Shown one piece after another: positions 8,956 to 17,672 of a DNA stretch of 64,000 bases. Positions within the stretch are counted from its first letter, which is position 1; the number at the start of each line of letters is the position of its first letter. The translations under genes and the position numbers were made by a program. The stretch comes from Shinella sp. SUS2 (GTDB lineage Bacteria; Pseudomonadota; Alphaproteobacteria; Rhizobiales; Rhizobiaceae), in the NCBI RefSeq assembly GCF_001262505.1, contig NZ_KQ410724.1:124001-188000 (forward strand), in the 5' to 3' direction. The notes under the pieces are model-generated. The model saw only the letters and a list, made by a program, of their open reading frames with translations, searched no databases and was not told the DNA's origin.

Positions 8956-9462
8956 TCAGTCGGTGGGGCAGGTCGCCATTTCGAAATGCGCCGGCGCCTT
9001 GCCGTCCTTGAACACCTCCGGGTTCTTGTCGTAGCCGGGGCCGACGACCAGCGCCTTTGCCGGCAGGATGCTCTGGTCGACATTGGACGTAACCTGGGTT
9101 TCCAGGCTTTGCAGCACCGCGCCGTCTGGCCCGACGACCCGGATGGTCACCTTGTAGGGAACGCCCTTCTTCACGCAGGAGATGTCCGGACTCTCCAGCG
9201 CGACGCGGGTGAGGTTGGCAAACAGCTTGCGCTCCAGCGTCAGCGGCGCGCCGCCCGCCGGGTTTTCGAACTCGGCCCGGACCATGGAGCCTTCCGGTAC
9301 CGGTTCTGTCCGGTCGAGCGTCACCATGTAGGTGGCGTAGGCGAGGCGGTAGTTGAAGACGAACATCTTGCCCGTCAGCTTGAGCGGATCCGGTCCCGTC
9401 TCGCGCTGGCAGGCGGCAAGCGAAAGCAGGAGCGGCAGCAGGATCAGCCAGGACGCTCTCAT
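8956..9462 (-). CDS. Hypothetical lipoprotein
   Basis: A 168-residue protein with a lipoprotein signal peptide (lipobox LAAC near residue 18). The mature part is beta-rich and has two further cysteines (ISCVKK and the C-terminal ATCPTD) that could form a disulfide in the periplasm. No family recognised. The start at 9462 is preceded by AGGAGAAAGGG and overlaps the CGNR gene's stop by 4 bases (ATGA), so the two genes are translationally coupled. Confidence 0.75.
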   Translation of the reverse strand: MRASWLILLPLLLSLAACQRETGPDPLKLTGKMFVFNYRLAYATYMVTLDRTEPVPEGSMVRAEFENPAGGAPLTLERKLFANLTRVALESPDISCVKKGVPYKVTIRVVGPDGAVLQSLETQVTSNVDQSILPAKALVVGPGYDKNPEVFKDGKAPAHFEMATCPTD

Positions 9463-10013
9463 GGCCCTTTCTCCTCGCGGTTGCGGTGATAGTGGCGGCT
9501 GGCCTTTGCCCGGTTGCCGCAGACCGCCATGTCGCACCAGGCGCGCGAACGGTTGCGGCTGCGATCGAGGAAAAGCCAATGGCAGTTCGGGCAGATTTTC
9601 AGGCGCTCCGACTCGGGCTGCGCGAGCAGGAGCAGGGCCGAGCGCGCCGTCGCGGTATCGAGCGCCTGCGGCCTTGTACCCGAGCGACGCAGCGTGGCGG
9701 CGATGGCCTCCAGGAGACCGGCAAGCAGCGCCGGCGTTCCCTGGCCCAGCACTTCGGCACGAAAATGCCGGTCGATCGCCTCGCGCAGCGCGAAAAGTCC
9801 CGCGCGTGCATCTTCGCGCACCGGTTCGAGCGAGCCGAAAAGTGCGCGCTCCGCCCCGTGCCGGCCTGCTCCGGCGGGGAAGGCGTCCATGACGACAGGA
9901 TCGGCGAAACGGTCGATCCGCCGCTCGGGATCACCGCGCAGCACGACCGAATTGGCGACATCGAGGGCGAGTGCGCCGCCGGAGAAACGATGCGGGGTCC
10001 AGGAAAAGGTCAT
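9459..10013 (-). CDS. CGNR zinc-finger (ABATE domain) putative regulator
   Basis: A 184-residue protein with the ABATE-type N-terminal domain (about residues 1-130) and a C-terminal CGNR zinc finger: CPNCHWLFLD then WCDMAVCGNRAKASRHYHR, giving four zinc-ligand cysteines. The family is predicted to be DNA-binding, possibly stress-linked transcription factors. A near-perfect 28-bp palindrome sits 10 bases upstream of its start, consistent with autoregulation and with control of the divergent permease gene. It is coupled to the downstream lipoprotein gene by an ATGA overlap. Confidence 0.88.
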   Translation of the reverse strand: MTFSWTPHRFSGGALALDVANSVVLRGDPERRIDRFADPVVMDAFPAGAGRHGAERALFGSLEPVREDARAGLFALREAIDRHFRAEVLGQGTPALLAGLLEAIAATLRRSGTRPQALDTATARSALLLLAQPESERLKICPNCHWLFLDRSRNRSRAWCDMAVCGNRAKASRHYHRNREEKGP

Positions 10014-10022
10014 GCGATATTC

Positions 10023-10050
10023 TAACTGGTAAAAGTACTTTTGCCAGTTA
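10023..10050. promoter_or_regulatory. Near-perfect 28-bp palindrome between the CGNR gene and the permease
   Basis: The left half TAACTGGTAAAAGT and right half ACTTTTGCCAGTTA are reverse complements except for one base. It lies 10-37 bases before the CGNR start (10013) and about 80 bases before the permease start (10130). Its position fits an operator for a homodimer that controls both directions; the CGNR protein is the obvious candidate, but this is inference. Confidence 0.7.
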
Positions 10051-10129
10051 TAATTCCGTATGGATCCAGGAGGACGGGGAGCGCCCTTCCGGGCGGCGTG
10101 CGTGACAATGCGGGAAACCTGGAACCGCC

Positions 10130-11026
10130 ATGGCCTATTTCCTCCAGCAGATCGCCAATGCCGCGCCCGTGGCCGCGCTCTATGCGGCGCTCGCCTTCGG
10201 CTATTCGATCGCCTTTGCCGTAACGCGCCGGGCGGATATCGGCTATGGCGCGCTCTTCGCCTTCGCCGCGCAGATGTTCATCCTGTTTTCCGGGTACGGC
10301 TGGGATCGGCTCTGGCTGGTGTTGCCGGCAGCGCTCGGTTTCGGTGCGGTCGTCGCGCTGCTTTACGGCGTCGGAGCAGGCCTCGTCATCGGGCGCCATG
10401 TCATGCGCCCGCTCGCCTTCTCCTCGGACAACACGGTGGTGGTCGCCGCGCTCGGCGTCGTTCTGGTGCTGATGGAGACGGCGCGGCTCGCCTCGGACAC
10501 GCGCAGCCTCTGGCTGCCGCCCTTTCTCAACACGCCGGTCGTCCTGTGGAGTGATCCGGCCTTTCCCGTCGCGCTGACGGTGCTGCAAATGGCCAACACC
10601 CTTGCCATGGCCGCTATCGTTCTTGCCGGCCACGTCTTCCTCGCGCGGTCCGCCTGGGGCCGGCGCTGGCGGGCGGTTTCGCAGGATCGGCGGGCGGCGG
10701 AGCTCTGCGGCGTCGATGCTGCGGGCGTCTACCTTTCGGCCTATGCGCTGGCGGCGCTGATCGCCAGCCTCACCGGCATCCTTGCCGTCTCCTATTACGG
10801 CAACATGGATTTCGGCGGCGGCCTCGTCTTCGGGGTGAAGGTGCTGTTCATCGCCGCCATCGGCGGGGCGGGCACGCCGCTGCTCTCCGCCCTCGGCGGT
10901 GCGGCCATGGGCCTCGCCGAAACGCTCTGGAGCGCCTATGGCGATTTCCTGTGGCGGGATCTGGTGATCTTTTCCGCGCTGGTGCTGCTGCTGGTGATCT
11001 TCAGGCGCGAGCGGCCGTCGCCGTGA
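10130..11026 (+). CDS. LivH-like branched-chain amino acid ABC transporter permease
   Basis: A 298-residue integral membrane protein with about eight hydrophobic segments, similar to the LivH permease subunit of branched-chain amino acid (or urea/amide) importers. Features include LTGILAVSYYGNMDFGGGLVFGVKVLFIAAIGGAG, matching the conserved cytoplasmic loop that contacts the ATPase. It stands alone: no LivM, LivF/G or binding protein lies beside it, so it would have to work with subunits encoded elsewhere or is a remnant. It is preceded by a weak ribosome site (GGGAAACCTGGA) and by the 28-bp palindrome. Confidence 0.8.
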   Translation: MAYFLQQIANAAPVAALYAALAFGYSIAFAVTRRADIGYGALFAFAAQMFILFSGYGWDRLWLVLPAALGFGAVVALLYGVGAGLVIGRHVMRPLAFSSDNTVVVAALGVVLVLMETARLASDTRSLWLPPFLNTPVVLWSDPAFPVALTVLQMANTLAMAAIVLAGHVFLARSAWGRRWRAVSQDRRAAELCGVDAAGVYLSAYALAALIASLTGILAVSYYGNMDFGGGLVFGVKVLFIAAIGGAGTPLLSALGGAAMGLAETLWSAYGDFLWRDLVIFSALVLLLVIFRRERPSP

Positions 11027-11032
11027 GGGACG

Positions 11033-11497
11033 TTACGACCACTTGTTCCGCGCCCGGTCGTCGCTTTCCTTGGCATCCACCCAGCCGCCCTCGCGGCCGT
11101 CGGCAAAGTGCTCCTTCTTCCAGAAGGGGGCGGAGGTCTTCAGATAGTCCATGACGAAGGAGGCGCCGTCGAAGGCGGCATGCCGGTGCGGGGCGAGTGC
11201 GATGACGAGCACGATGTTCTCGCCCGGTGCGATCTTGCCGACGCGGTGGATGGCGGTGATGCCGAGAAGGGCGAAGCGCTCGACGGCCTCGCGGCAGATG
11301 CGGCCGATTTCGGCTTCGGCCATGCCGGGATAATGTTCGAGCTCAAGGGCGGACAGCCTGCCGCCCTCGTCGCGACAGAGGCCGGTGAAGGTGACGATGG
11401 CACCGGTATCGCGCCGGCCGGCAGTCATGCGTGCAGCTTCCGCGGCGGCGTCGAAATCCGCCGGCTGGACGCGCACGGTGACCGGGACGCCGGCCAC
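11033..11497 (-). CDS. moaE: Molybdopterin synthase catalytic subunit MoaE
   Basis: A 154-residue large subunit of molybdopterin synthase, which converts cyclic pyranopterin monophosphate to molybdopterin using thiocarboxylated MoaD. Conserved motifs visible: VTFTGLCRDEGG, LELEHYPGMAE, HRVGKIAPGE, and FWKKE containing the catalytic lysine. It lies 3 bases downstream of moaD, forming a moaD-moaE unit with pgsA upstream. It ends against the permease gene (convergent, 6-base gap). Confidence 0.95.
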   Translation of the reverse strand: MAGVPVTVRVQPADFDAAAEAARMTAGRRDTGAIVTFTGLCRDEGGRLSALELEHYPGMAEAEIGRICREAVERFALLGITAIHRVGKIAPGENIVLVIALAPHRHAAFDGASFVMDYLKTSAPFWKKEHFADGREGGWVDAKESDDRARNKWS

Positions 11498-11500
11498 CGC

Positions 11501-11755
11501 TCAGCCTCCCGTCATCGGCGGGAAGAGGGCGATCTCGCGGGCGCCGAGAATGGGCTCGTCATGCTCGACATGCTCCTGGTTGATCGCGATTCGGATAACC
11601 GTCTCATGCTCCAGCGCGTGGGCATAGTCCTCGCCGAGCGTCTTCAGATAGGCGAGCAGGTCGCCGCCGGTCCTGACGGAGGCGGGCAGGGCGATCTCTT
11701 CCTCGCCCTTGCCGATCCGTTCGCGCACCCAGGCGAAGTAGACGAGCTTCGTCAT
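11501..11755 (-). CDS. moaD: Molybdopterin converting factor small subunit MoaD
   Basis: An 84-residue ubiquitin-fold sulfur carrier. The C-terminus ends in MTGG, the diglycine that is adenylated and thiocarboxylated before sulfur transfer in MoaE. It begins one base after the pgsA stop, so the order pgsA-moaD-moaE is a probable operon. A molybdopterin enzyme is encoded about 8 kb away (19451). Confidence 0.95.
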   Translation of the reverse strand: MTKLVYFAWVRERIGKGEEEIALPASVRTGGDLLAYLKTLGEDYAHALEHETVIRIAINQEHVEHDEPILGAREIALFPPMTGG

Positions 11756-11756
11756 C

Positions 11757-12341
11757 TCACTCGTCCACGATGTGCTTCAGGCCGACGCGGAAATAGTCGT
11801 AGCCGGTATACATGGTGATGAGGGCGGCGGCCCAGAGCAGGGTGATGCCGATCTCCGTCGTGTATGGCAGGATCTTGTCGCCGGCGGGGCCTGCCAGAAG
11901 GAAGGCGATGGCGAACATCTGGATCGCCGTCTTCCACTTGGCGATGCGCGTGACGGGTACGCTGACCTTGAGGTCGGCGAGATATTCGCGCAGGCCCGAG
12001 ACGAGGATCTCGCGGCACAGGATGATGATCGCGGCCCAGATCGTCCAGCCGGCGATGGTGCCGTCGGCGGCCATCAGCAGCAGCACCGAGGCGACCAGCA
12101 GCTTGTCTGCGATCGGGTCCAGCATGCGGCCGATGTTCGACGTCTGGTTCCAGATGCGGGCGAGGTAGCCGTCAAGATAGTCGGTGATCGAGGCGACGAC
12201 GAACAGCCAGAAGGCCGCCCAGCGCGCAAAGTCCGACGATTCCAGCCGCCCTTCGACGAAGAAGCAGAGAACGATCAGGGGCACGGCCACGATGCGGGCG
12301 TAGGTGAGGAGGTTCGGTATGCTGTATGCGCGGGAAGCCAT
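11757..12341 (-). CDS. pgsA: CDP-diacylglycerol-glycerol-3-phosphate 3-phosphatidyltransferase
   Basis: A 194-residue inner-membrane enzyme that makes phosphatidylglycerol phosphate, the committed step toward phosphatidylglycerol and cardiolipin. The CDP-alcohol phosphotransferase signature DGx2ARx8Gx3Dx3D is present as DGYLARIWNQTSNIGRMLDPIAD near residue 60. Four or more hydrophobic segments follow. The start at 12341 (MASRAYSIPNLLTYARI) matches the family N-terminus; an in-frame start 25 residues upstream would add a charged extension. Upstream neighbour is a secreted hypothetical; downstream moaD and moaE. Confidence 0.95.
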   Translation of the reverse strand: MASRAYSIPNLLTYARIVAVPLIVLCFFVEGRLESSDFARWAAFWLFVVASITDYLDGYLARIWNQTSNIGRMLDPIADKLLVASVLLLMAADGTIAGWTIWAAIIILCREILVSGLREYLADLKVSVPVTRIAKWKTAIQMFAIAFLLAGPAGDKILPYTTEIGITLLWAAALITMYTGYDYFRVGLKHIVDE

Positions 12342-12496
12342 GGATTCTTCAGTCTCGACAGGTTTGCGGCTAGATGAGGTCTTTGTGACATCGCCGTCAA
12401 CCTTTGTTTCCGGCAATTCTTGGCGATTTTACGGAGCGTGGACGAATGTCGCAGCCATTGTCGCAAAACGCTGCGGATTCTCCGGTTCTGGCGGGT

Positions 12497-12964
12497 TCAC
12501 GTCGGAGGTTTTCCGTCCGTCGTGAAGGCGGCGGAAAAGCGCTTGCCATCCGGCAGCGTGCCCTCGCAGGCAATTGTCGCCGGTCCTTTCATCGGGTTGC
12601 CGAAACCGCAGGTGCCCGTCGCCGGAAAGACGTCCGGCTGGTCCGGCGTGTCCGTGCGGCTGACGATCACCTTGTCGAGCTTGACCACGTCCGTCTCCGG
12701 TGTCGGATTGTCGCCGTCCATGCCGGTGAAGGTAATGATGCGGCTGTCGTCGAGAACGAAATAGAAACCGACGCGGCCGTCCGGATAGGTGACGTTGAGC
12801 AGCTTTTGCGAACAGGCCTTGCTGAATTCCAGGTCGCCGACGATGAGTTCACTGCAGGTTCCGCTGACACCCAGCATCTGCGCATCGCCGACCTGCGTCT
12901 GCGCGGCGGCGGCTGTCGCGAGAAGACAGAGGCCGAAGGGCGTGATCCGGCGGAAGGCGGTCAT
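12497..12964 (-). CDS. Hypothetical exported protein
   Basis: A 155-residue protein starting at 12964 with a signal peptide (MTAFRRITPFGLCLLATAAAAQ, cleavage after AAA or AQ). Five or six cysteines in the mature part (around residues 36, 50, 124 and 140) suggest periplasmic disulfides. No family recognised. It lies 64 bases downstream of uvrC on the same strand, possibly in the same transcript. A longer frame upstream to 13165 is a shadow of uvrC coding sequence. Confidence 0.7.
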   Translation of the reverse strand: MTAFRRITPFGLCLLATAAAAQTQVGDAQMLGVSGTCSELIVGDLEFSKACSQKLLNVTYPDGRVGFYFVLDDSRIITFTGMDGDNPTPETDVVKLDKVIVSRTDTPDQPDVFPATGTCGFGNPMKGPATIACEGTLPDGKRFSAAFTTDGKPPT

Positions 12965-13028
12965 GATGTCGCTCCGGGTGAAGGAATGCCGTGGAGGCAC
13001 CCTAGCACCCACCGGCAGGGCGGGCCAG

Positions 13029-15080
13029 CTATCCCGCGGCGTCGTCGTGGAAATGGTTGTAGACGATGCGGGCGACACTTTCGGAAATGCCGGCGACCGC
13101 CATGAGGTCGGCCATCGCCGCGCGGGAAACGGCCTTGGCGGTGCCGAAATGCTGGAGCAGGGCACGCTTGCGCGTCGGGCCGATGCCGCCGATCTCGTCG
13201 AGCGGGTTCTTCACCATTTCCTTCTTGCGCCGTGCCCGGTGCGAGCCGATGGCGAAGCGGTGCGCCTCGTCGCGCAGGCGCTGCACGAAATAGAGCACGG
13301 GATCGCGCGGCGGCAGGGAGAAGTCGGCAAGGCCCTTCATGAAGAAGCGTTCGCGCCCGGCCTCGCGGTCGGCGCCCTTGGCGACACCGATGGCGACGAC
13401 CTGGTCGGTGATGCCAAGGTCTTCGAGGATGGCGCGCACCGCCGTCATCTGGCCTTGGCCGCCGTCGATGAGGATGACGTCGGGCCAGGCGGGGAAGGGC
13501 AGGTCCGCCGCGTCCGCACTCTGGTCGGCGGTGCGGTCCGGCAGTCCTTCTTCCTTGATGAGGCGGGAGAAGCGCCGGGTCATCACTTCCTTCATCATGC
13601 CGAAATCGTCGCCGGGCGTGATGTCGGTCGATTTGATGTTGAACTTGCGGTACTGCCCCTTCACGAAGCCTTCCGGCCCCGCCACCACCATGCCGCCGAC
13701 GGCATTGGTGCCCATGATGTGCGAGTTGTCGTAGATCTCGATGCGGCGCGGTACGGAGGAAAGCTTGAACGTTGCGGCGAAGCCATCGAGCAGGCGGGAC
13801 TGCGAGGCCGTCTCCGCCAGCTTGCGGCCATGGGCCTCGCGGGCATTGGCGACGACATGGTCGACGAGGTCCTTCTTCTCGCCGCGCTGCGGCACGGAGA
13901 TGGCGACCTTGTAGTTCGAGCGTTCGGAAAGAGCCTGGCTGAGCAGGTCCATTTCCTCGACGGATTCGGAGAGAAGAATCTGCCGGGGACAGGGTTTGTC
14001 GTCGTAGAACTGGGCGAGAAACGCGTTCAGCACTTCGGCGCCTGAAAGCTGCGGGTCGGCCTTCGGGAAATAGGCGCGGTTGCCCCAGTTCTGCCCGGTG
14101 CGGAAGAAGAACACCTGGATGCAGGAGACGCCGCCCTCGTGGTGGATGGCGAAGATATCGGCTTCCTCGACGCCGGCCGGGTTGATGCCCTGGTGGCTCT
14201 GGACGTGGCTCAGCGCCGCCAACCTGTCGCGATAGACGGCGGCGCGCTCGAAATCGAGGTCTTCGGCAGCGGCATTCATGGCCTCGGCCATGTGCGCCTT
14301 CACCTTCTGGCTCTTGCCGGAAAGAAAGTCCTTCGCCTCCTGCACCAGCTCCGCATAGTCGGCATCGCGGATCTCATGGGTACAGGGGCCGGAACAGCGC
14401 TTGATCTGGTAGAGCAGGCAGGGCCGTGTGCGCGTCTCGAAGACACTGTCCGTGCAGGTGCGCAGGAGGAAGGCGCGTTGCAGCGAGTTGATCGTGCGCC
14501 CCACCGCGCCGGCGGAGGCGAAGGGACCGAAATAGTCCCCCTTCCGGCTGCGCGCGCCGCGATGTTTGAAGATTGCCGGCGCACGCGTATCGCCCGTCAC
14601 GAGAATGTAGGGGAAGGACTTGTCGTCACGCAGGAGCACGTTGAAGCGCGGGCGCAAGCGCTTGATGAGGTTCGCTTCCAGCAGCAGCGCCTCGGTTTCG
14701 GTGCGCGTGGTGACGAACTCCATGTTCGTCGTCTGGCGGATCATCTGGGAGATGCGGTTGGAATGGCCGCGGCCCTGCGCATAGTTCGTCACGCGCTTCT
14801 TCAGGCTGCGCGCCTTGCCGACATAGAGCACGTCGCCGGCCGTGTTGAACATGCGATAGACGCCGGGGCTGTTCGGCAGGCGCTTGACGAAGTGCTGGAT
14901 CAGCTCGGCGCCGATGATGCCCTCGGGCGTATCGCCGCCTTCGTTCCAATCGATTCCGGGAGTGGCGATGCCGGGCGTGACGGCGCCGGTCGCCGCGGGG
15001 GATTCCTGCAGCTCGTCCTCGTCGTCCGTCTCGTTCTCGTCATAGAGGATGCCGCCATCCTCCACCTTCCGGCCATTCAT
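13029..15080 (-). CDS. uvrC: Excinuclease ABC subunit C
   Basis: A 683-residue nuclease of nucleotide excision repair that makes both incisions after UvrA/UvrB damage recognition. Domain order: an alphaproteobacterial acidic N-terminal extension (about 60 residues), GIY-YIG nuclease (SPGVYRMFN...[15 protein letters not shown]), a Cys-rich segment ([13 protein letters not shown]), a UVR motif that contacts UvrB ([14 protein letters not shown]), an RNase H-like nuclease ([18 protein letters not shown]), and C-terminal helix-hairpin-helix repeats. The start at 15080 overlaps the upstream SDR stop by 4 bases (ATGA), indicating translational coupling. Confidence 0.97.
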   Translation of the reverse strand: MNGRKVEDGGILYDENETDDEDELQESPAATGAVTPGIATPGIDWNEGGDTPEGIIGAELIQHFVKRLPNSPGVYRMFNTAGDVLYVGKARSLKKRVTNYAQGRGHSNRISQMIRQTTNMEFVTTRTETEALLLEANLIKRLRPRFNVLLRDDKSFPYILVTGDTRAPAIFKHRGARSRKGDYFGPFASAGAVGRTINSLQRAFLLRTCTDSVFETRTRPCLLYQIKRCSGPCTHEIRDADYAELVQEAKDFLSGKSQKVKAHMAEAMNAAAEDLDFERAAVYRDRLAALSHVQSHQGINPAGVEEADIFAIHHEGGVSCIQVFFFRTGQNWGNRAYFPKADPQLSGAEVLNAFLAQFYDDKPCPRQILLSESVEEMDLLSQALSERSNYKVAISVPQRGEKKDLVDHVVANAREAHGRKLAETASQSRLLDGFAATFKLSSVPRRIEIYDNSHIMGTNAVGGMVVAGPEGFVKGQYRKFNIKSTDITPGDDFGMMKEVMTRRFSRLIKEEGLPDRTADQSADAADLPFPAWPDVILIDGGQGQMTAVRAILEDLGITDQVVAIGVAKGADREAGRERFFMKGLADFSLPPRDPVLYFVQRLRDEAHRFAIGSHRARRKKEMVKNPLDEIGGIGPTRKRALLQHFGTAKAVSRAAMADLMAVAGISESVARIVYNHFHDDAAG

Positions 15081-15841
15081 TCGGTTATTCCCCCGACATC
15101 GGGTGTTTCCCAGGCGAGATGCTGTCCGCCGTCGAGCGCTATCATTTGCCCGGTAATGGATGGCGTGTCGAACAAAAAGCGAACTGTGCGGCCAAATTCC
15201 CCAAGATCCGGTCCCCGGCGTAGGATCAGGCCCTCCACCTGCGCCTGGAAGGCGGCATCGTCCTGCCGCTCGTTCGGCAGCGACGGGCCGGGACCGATGG
15301 CATTGACGCGCACGCGCGGCGCAAAACTCTGCGCCATGGTGCGGGTCGCCATCCACAGCGCCGATTTGGAAAGCGTATAGGAATAGTAGCGCGGCGTCGG
15401 GTTCCAGACGCGCTGGTCGATGATGTTGACGATCAAGCCCGCTGTGCCCTCTGGAAGCTGGCAAACGAAGTCGCGTGCAAGGATCGACGGCGCCTTCACA
15501 TGCACGGCGAAATGCCGGTCCCACAAGGGATCGTCGAACGCCTCGACCGTGTCGGGCTTGAAGAGGGAGGCGTTGTTGACAAGGAGGTCGATGGGGCCGA
15601 GCGCCGCTGCCGCAGTGCCGATCAGTCGACCGGTCGCCGCCCCGTCCGCGAGGTCGCATTGCACGGCGACGGCCCTTCCGCCGGCCTCATTGACGGCGCT
15701 GGCCATCGCCTCGGCGTCTTCCAGAGATGTGTTGGCATGGATGGCGACGGCGAAACCGTTCGCGATGAGGTCTTCCACGATGGCCTTGCCGATGCGTTTC
15801 GCGCCGCCCGTCACGAGGGCTGTCCTGAGGGGCTTGTTCAC
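15077..15841 (-). CDS. SDR family oxidoreductase (pteridine reductase-like)
   Basis: A 254-residue short-chain dehydrogenase/reductase. The NAD(P)-binding motif is TGGAKRIG, where the basic residues after the glycines favour NADPH and resemble FolM/pteridine reductase types. NNAS is the structural motif, and the catalytic Tyr and Lys are in YTLSK near residue 155. In rhizobial and other alphaproteobacterial genomes an SDR of this type commonly precedes uvrC; here the stop overlaps the uvrC start. The substrate is not established. Confidence 0.9.
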   Translation of the reverse strand: MNKPLRTALVTGGAKRIGKAIVEDLIANGFAVAIHANTSLEDAEAMASAVNEAGGRAVAVQCDLADGAATGRLIGTAAAALGPIDLLVNNASLFKPDTVEAFDDPLWDRHFAVHVKAPSILARDFVCQLPEGTAGLIVNIIDQRVWNPTPRYYSYTLSKSALWMATRTMAQSFAPRVRVNAIGPGPSLPNERQDDAAFQAQVEGLILRRGPDLGEFGRTVRFLFDTPSITGQMIALDGGQHLAWETPDVGGITE

Positions 15842-16198
15842 GAAAATCCATCCTGCCGATTCATTTGATTAACCGGCCCAAGATATAGACATCCCAGCGC
15901 AGGCTTAAACTCCCCCTGACAATTGGTTGCAGAAAAATTAACTGCAAAAGCGACTTCAAAGTAATTTGAAGTATATTTTATTGATTTTTCCGCTTACTGA
16001 AATCGTGGTTAACAAATACCCTGGTGCGCAAAAGTCACATCCCATTTGTGCCGCGCCGTTGCCACAATCATTTCACATTTTGGCTCTTTCAATTCCTCAA
16101 TCTTTATTCAATTTCCGCTCAACCGGGCGGGACTGAATTGGAAATGACGATGCCCGATCGCCTCCCAGAGAGGGCGTCGTTTAGTAAAGGAGAATATC
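15842..16198. promoter_or_regulatory. AT-rich upstream region of the outer membrane protein gene
   Basis: A 357-base gene-free stretch between the divergent SDR and barrel-protein genes, clearly richer in A+T than its surroundings. It contains two inverted repeats: TTGCAG-N9-CTGCAA at 15927-15947, and ACTTCAAA-GTAA-TTTGAAGT at 15953-15972. A long leader is likely for a highly expressed outer membrane protein. The ribosome site AAAGGAG ends 6 bases before the ATG at 16199. No RNA gene is seen. Confidence 0.6.
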
Positions 16199-16840
16199 AT
16201 GCGTACACTTATCGCCACCCTCATCGCTTCGACCGTTTCCATGGTCGCTTTCCAGGCTGCTCACGCTGCTGACGCCATCGACGAAATTCCGCAGGCTCCG
16301 GCCGCCGAATATTCCGAGCCGGTTGCCAGCGGCAACTGGGCCGGCGCCTATGCCGGTGGTACGGCAAGCTGGCAGCGCGGTGACTTCAACCGTCAGGGCG
16401 ACGCCAAGGCGAACGGCCTCGGCGGCGGCGTCTACGGCGGCTACAACATGCAGAGCGGCCAGCTCGTCTACGGCGGTGAAACCGACCTGAACTACTCGGG
16501 CGTCGATGCCGAGCGCAACGGCCTCAAGGGCAAGCAGGGCGTCAACGGCTCGATCCGCGGCCGCGTCGGTATCGACCTGAACCCGGTCCTCGTCTACGGC
16601 ACGGCCGGTATCGCCGGTACCAACGTCGAGATGAAGAACGCCAACGGCAAGGACGACCGCAACATGGTCGGCTGGACCGCCGGTGCCGGTGCCGAAGCCT
16701 TCGTGACCAACAACGTCACGGCGCGTATCGAGTACCGCTACAGCGACTACCAGAAGAAGAGCTTCAACCTCGGCGGCGACAAGGTCAAGTCGGGCTTCGA
16801 AGACCACAGCGTTCGCGTCGGTCTCGGCGTGAAGTTCTAA
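16199..16840 (+). CDS. Outer membrane beta-barrel protein, RopB/Omp25-like
   Basis: A 213-residue protein: a 23-residue signal peptide (cleavage after AHA), then an eight-stranded barrel with alternating hydrophobic strands, ending in VRVGLGVKF, where the terminal Phe is the Bam-recognition signature. Sequences such as NWAGAYAGG, YGGYNMQSGQLVYGGE and ARIEYRYSDY match the rhizobial RopB and Brucella Omp25/Omp31 family of abundant surface proteins. It has a strong AAAGGAG ribosome site and a strong terminator, consistent with high expression. Confidence 0.92.
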   Translation: MRTLIATLIASTVSMVAFQAAHAADAIDEIPQAPAAEYSEPVASGNWAGAYAGGTASWQRGDFNRQGDAKANGLGGGVYGGYNMQSGQLVYGGETDLNYSGVDAERNGLKGKQGVNGSIRGRVGIDLNPVLVYGTAGIAGTNVEMKNANGKDDRNMVGWTAGAGAEAFVTNNVTARIEYRYSDYQKKSFNLGGDKVKSGFEDHSVRVGLGVKF

Positions 16841-16863
16841 GCCTCACGGCTCCAGCAAGACGG

Positions 16864-16897
16864 AAAGGCCGGGCGAAAGCCCGGCCTTTTCTGTTTT
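16864..16897 (+). terminator. Intrinsic terminator after the RopB-like gene
   Basis: An 11-bp stem AAAGGCCGGGC / GCCCGGCCTTT with a GAAA loop, followed by TTTTCTGTTTT, 24 bases after the stop codon. Confidence 0.9.
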
Positions 16898-16911
16898 GGA
16901 GGGATGGGATT

Positions 16912-17051
16912 GCCCCTCACCCTAACCCTCTCCCCGCAAGCGGGGAGAGGGGATGTGCCCCGCAAATTGTTGTTGCCTGGGGAAATCGTCGCGGCATATC
17001 CCCTTCGCCCCGTTTACGGGGAGAAGGTGGCCGGCAGGCCGGATGAGGGGC
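16912..17051 (+). repeat. RIME-type intergenic mosaic element, copy 1
   Basis: About 140 bases bounded by GCCCCTCACCCT and CCGGATGAGGGGC, with two internal hairpins: TCTCCCCGCAAGCGGGGAGA and TCGCCCCGTTTACGGGGAGA. The arrangement matches the Rhizobium-specific intergenic mosaic element (RIME). Copies 2 and 3 lie at 22253-22390 and 32779-32917. Confidence 0.85.
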
Positions 17052-17066
17052 TTTGCAATCGAGCCG

Positions 17067-17657
17067 TCAGTCTTTGAACTGCGCATAGTCAGGGAAAACC
17101 GCCTCGAAGCGGGAGAGGAAGCGCTTCAGCTTCGGCCGGCCACGCTGCCATTTGCCGGCAAAGCGCAGCTCGATGTAGCGCAGCATGGCGGCGAGCGCGA
17201 AATGGCCGGCATTTGGCTTCTTGCCGAGGCGCGGCATGTTTTCTTCGAGATGGTCGAGCGCACGCTCCACCTTCTGCCACTGCCGGTCGATCCAGGGCTG
17301 GTGGACCTTCTCTTCCGGTCGCGAGCGGCGCTCGTAGACGATGGCGAGCAGGCTGTCGCAGATACCGTCGGCCGTCGCCTCCAGTATATCCACTTCCGTG
17401 CGTTTTGCCGCATTGCGGGGGTAGAGCGTACCCTTCGTCTGGCGGTCGATGTAGTTCATGATCGCACGGCTGTCATAGACAGCAAGGCCCTCGTCGGTCA
17501 CGAGCGTCGGGATCTTCCCGAGGGGATTGGCAGCCAGCAGCTCCGCCGGGTCGGCATTGGTGTCGGCTGAGACCGACTGCGCGGCAAGGCCTGCGAAATG
17601 CGCGGCCATGCGCACCTTGGTGGAATAGGGCGAGGCACTCGAATAGAAGATCTTCAT
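17067..17657 (-). CDS. Glutathione S-transferase family protein
   Basis: A 196-residue GST-fold protein: thioredoxin-like N-terminus (MKIFYSSASPYSTKVRMAA, with the cis-Pro at GKIPTLV and the YDSRAIMNYID glutathione-binding region), then an all-helical domain. It is short for a GST but complete. The start at 17657 avoids three extra residues from the ATG at 17666. The gene follows the RNase T2 gene with a 15-base gap, so the pair is probably co-transcribed. The substrate is unknown. Confidence 0.85.
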   Translation of the reverse strand: MKIFYSSASPYSTKVRMAAHFAGLAAQSVSADTNADPAELLAANPLGKIPTLVTDEGLAVYDSRAIMNYIDRQTKGTLYPRNAAKRTEVDILEATADGICDSLLAIVYERRSRPEEKVHQPWIDRQWQKVERALDHLEENMPRLGKKPNAGHFALAAMLRYIELRFAGKWQRGRPKLKRFLSRFEAVFPDYAQFKD

Positions 17658-17672
17658 CAGCGGCATCCTGTT

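Noticed and set aside
15081..15659. N-terminal extension of uvrC over the SDR gene
   Set aside because: The SDR protein in the overlapping frame has a full Rossmann motif and catalytic YxxxK; UvrC begins at 15080.
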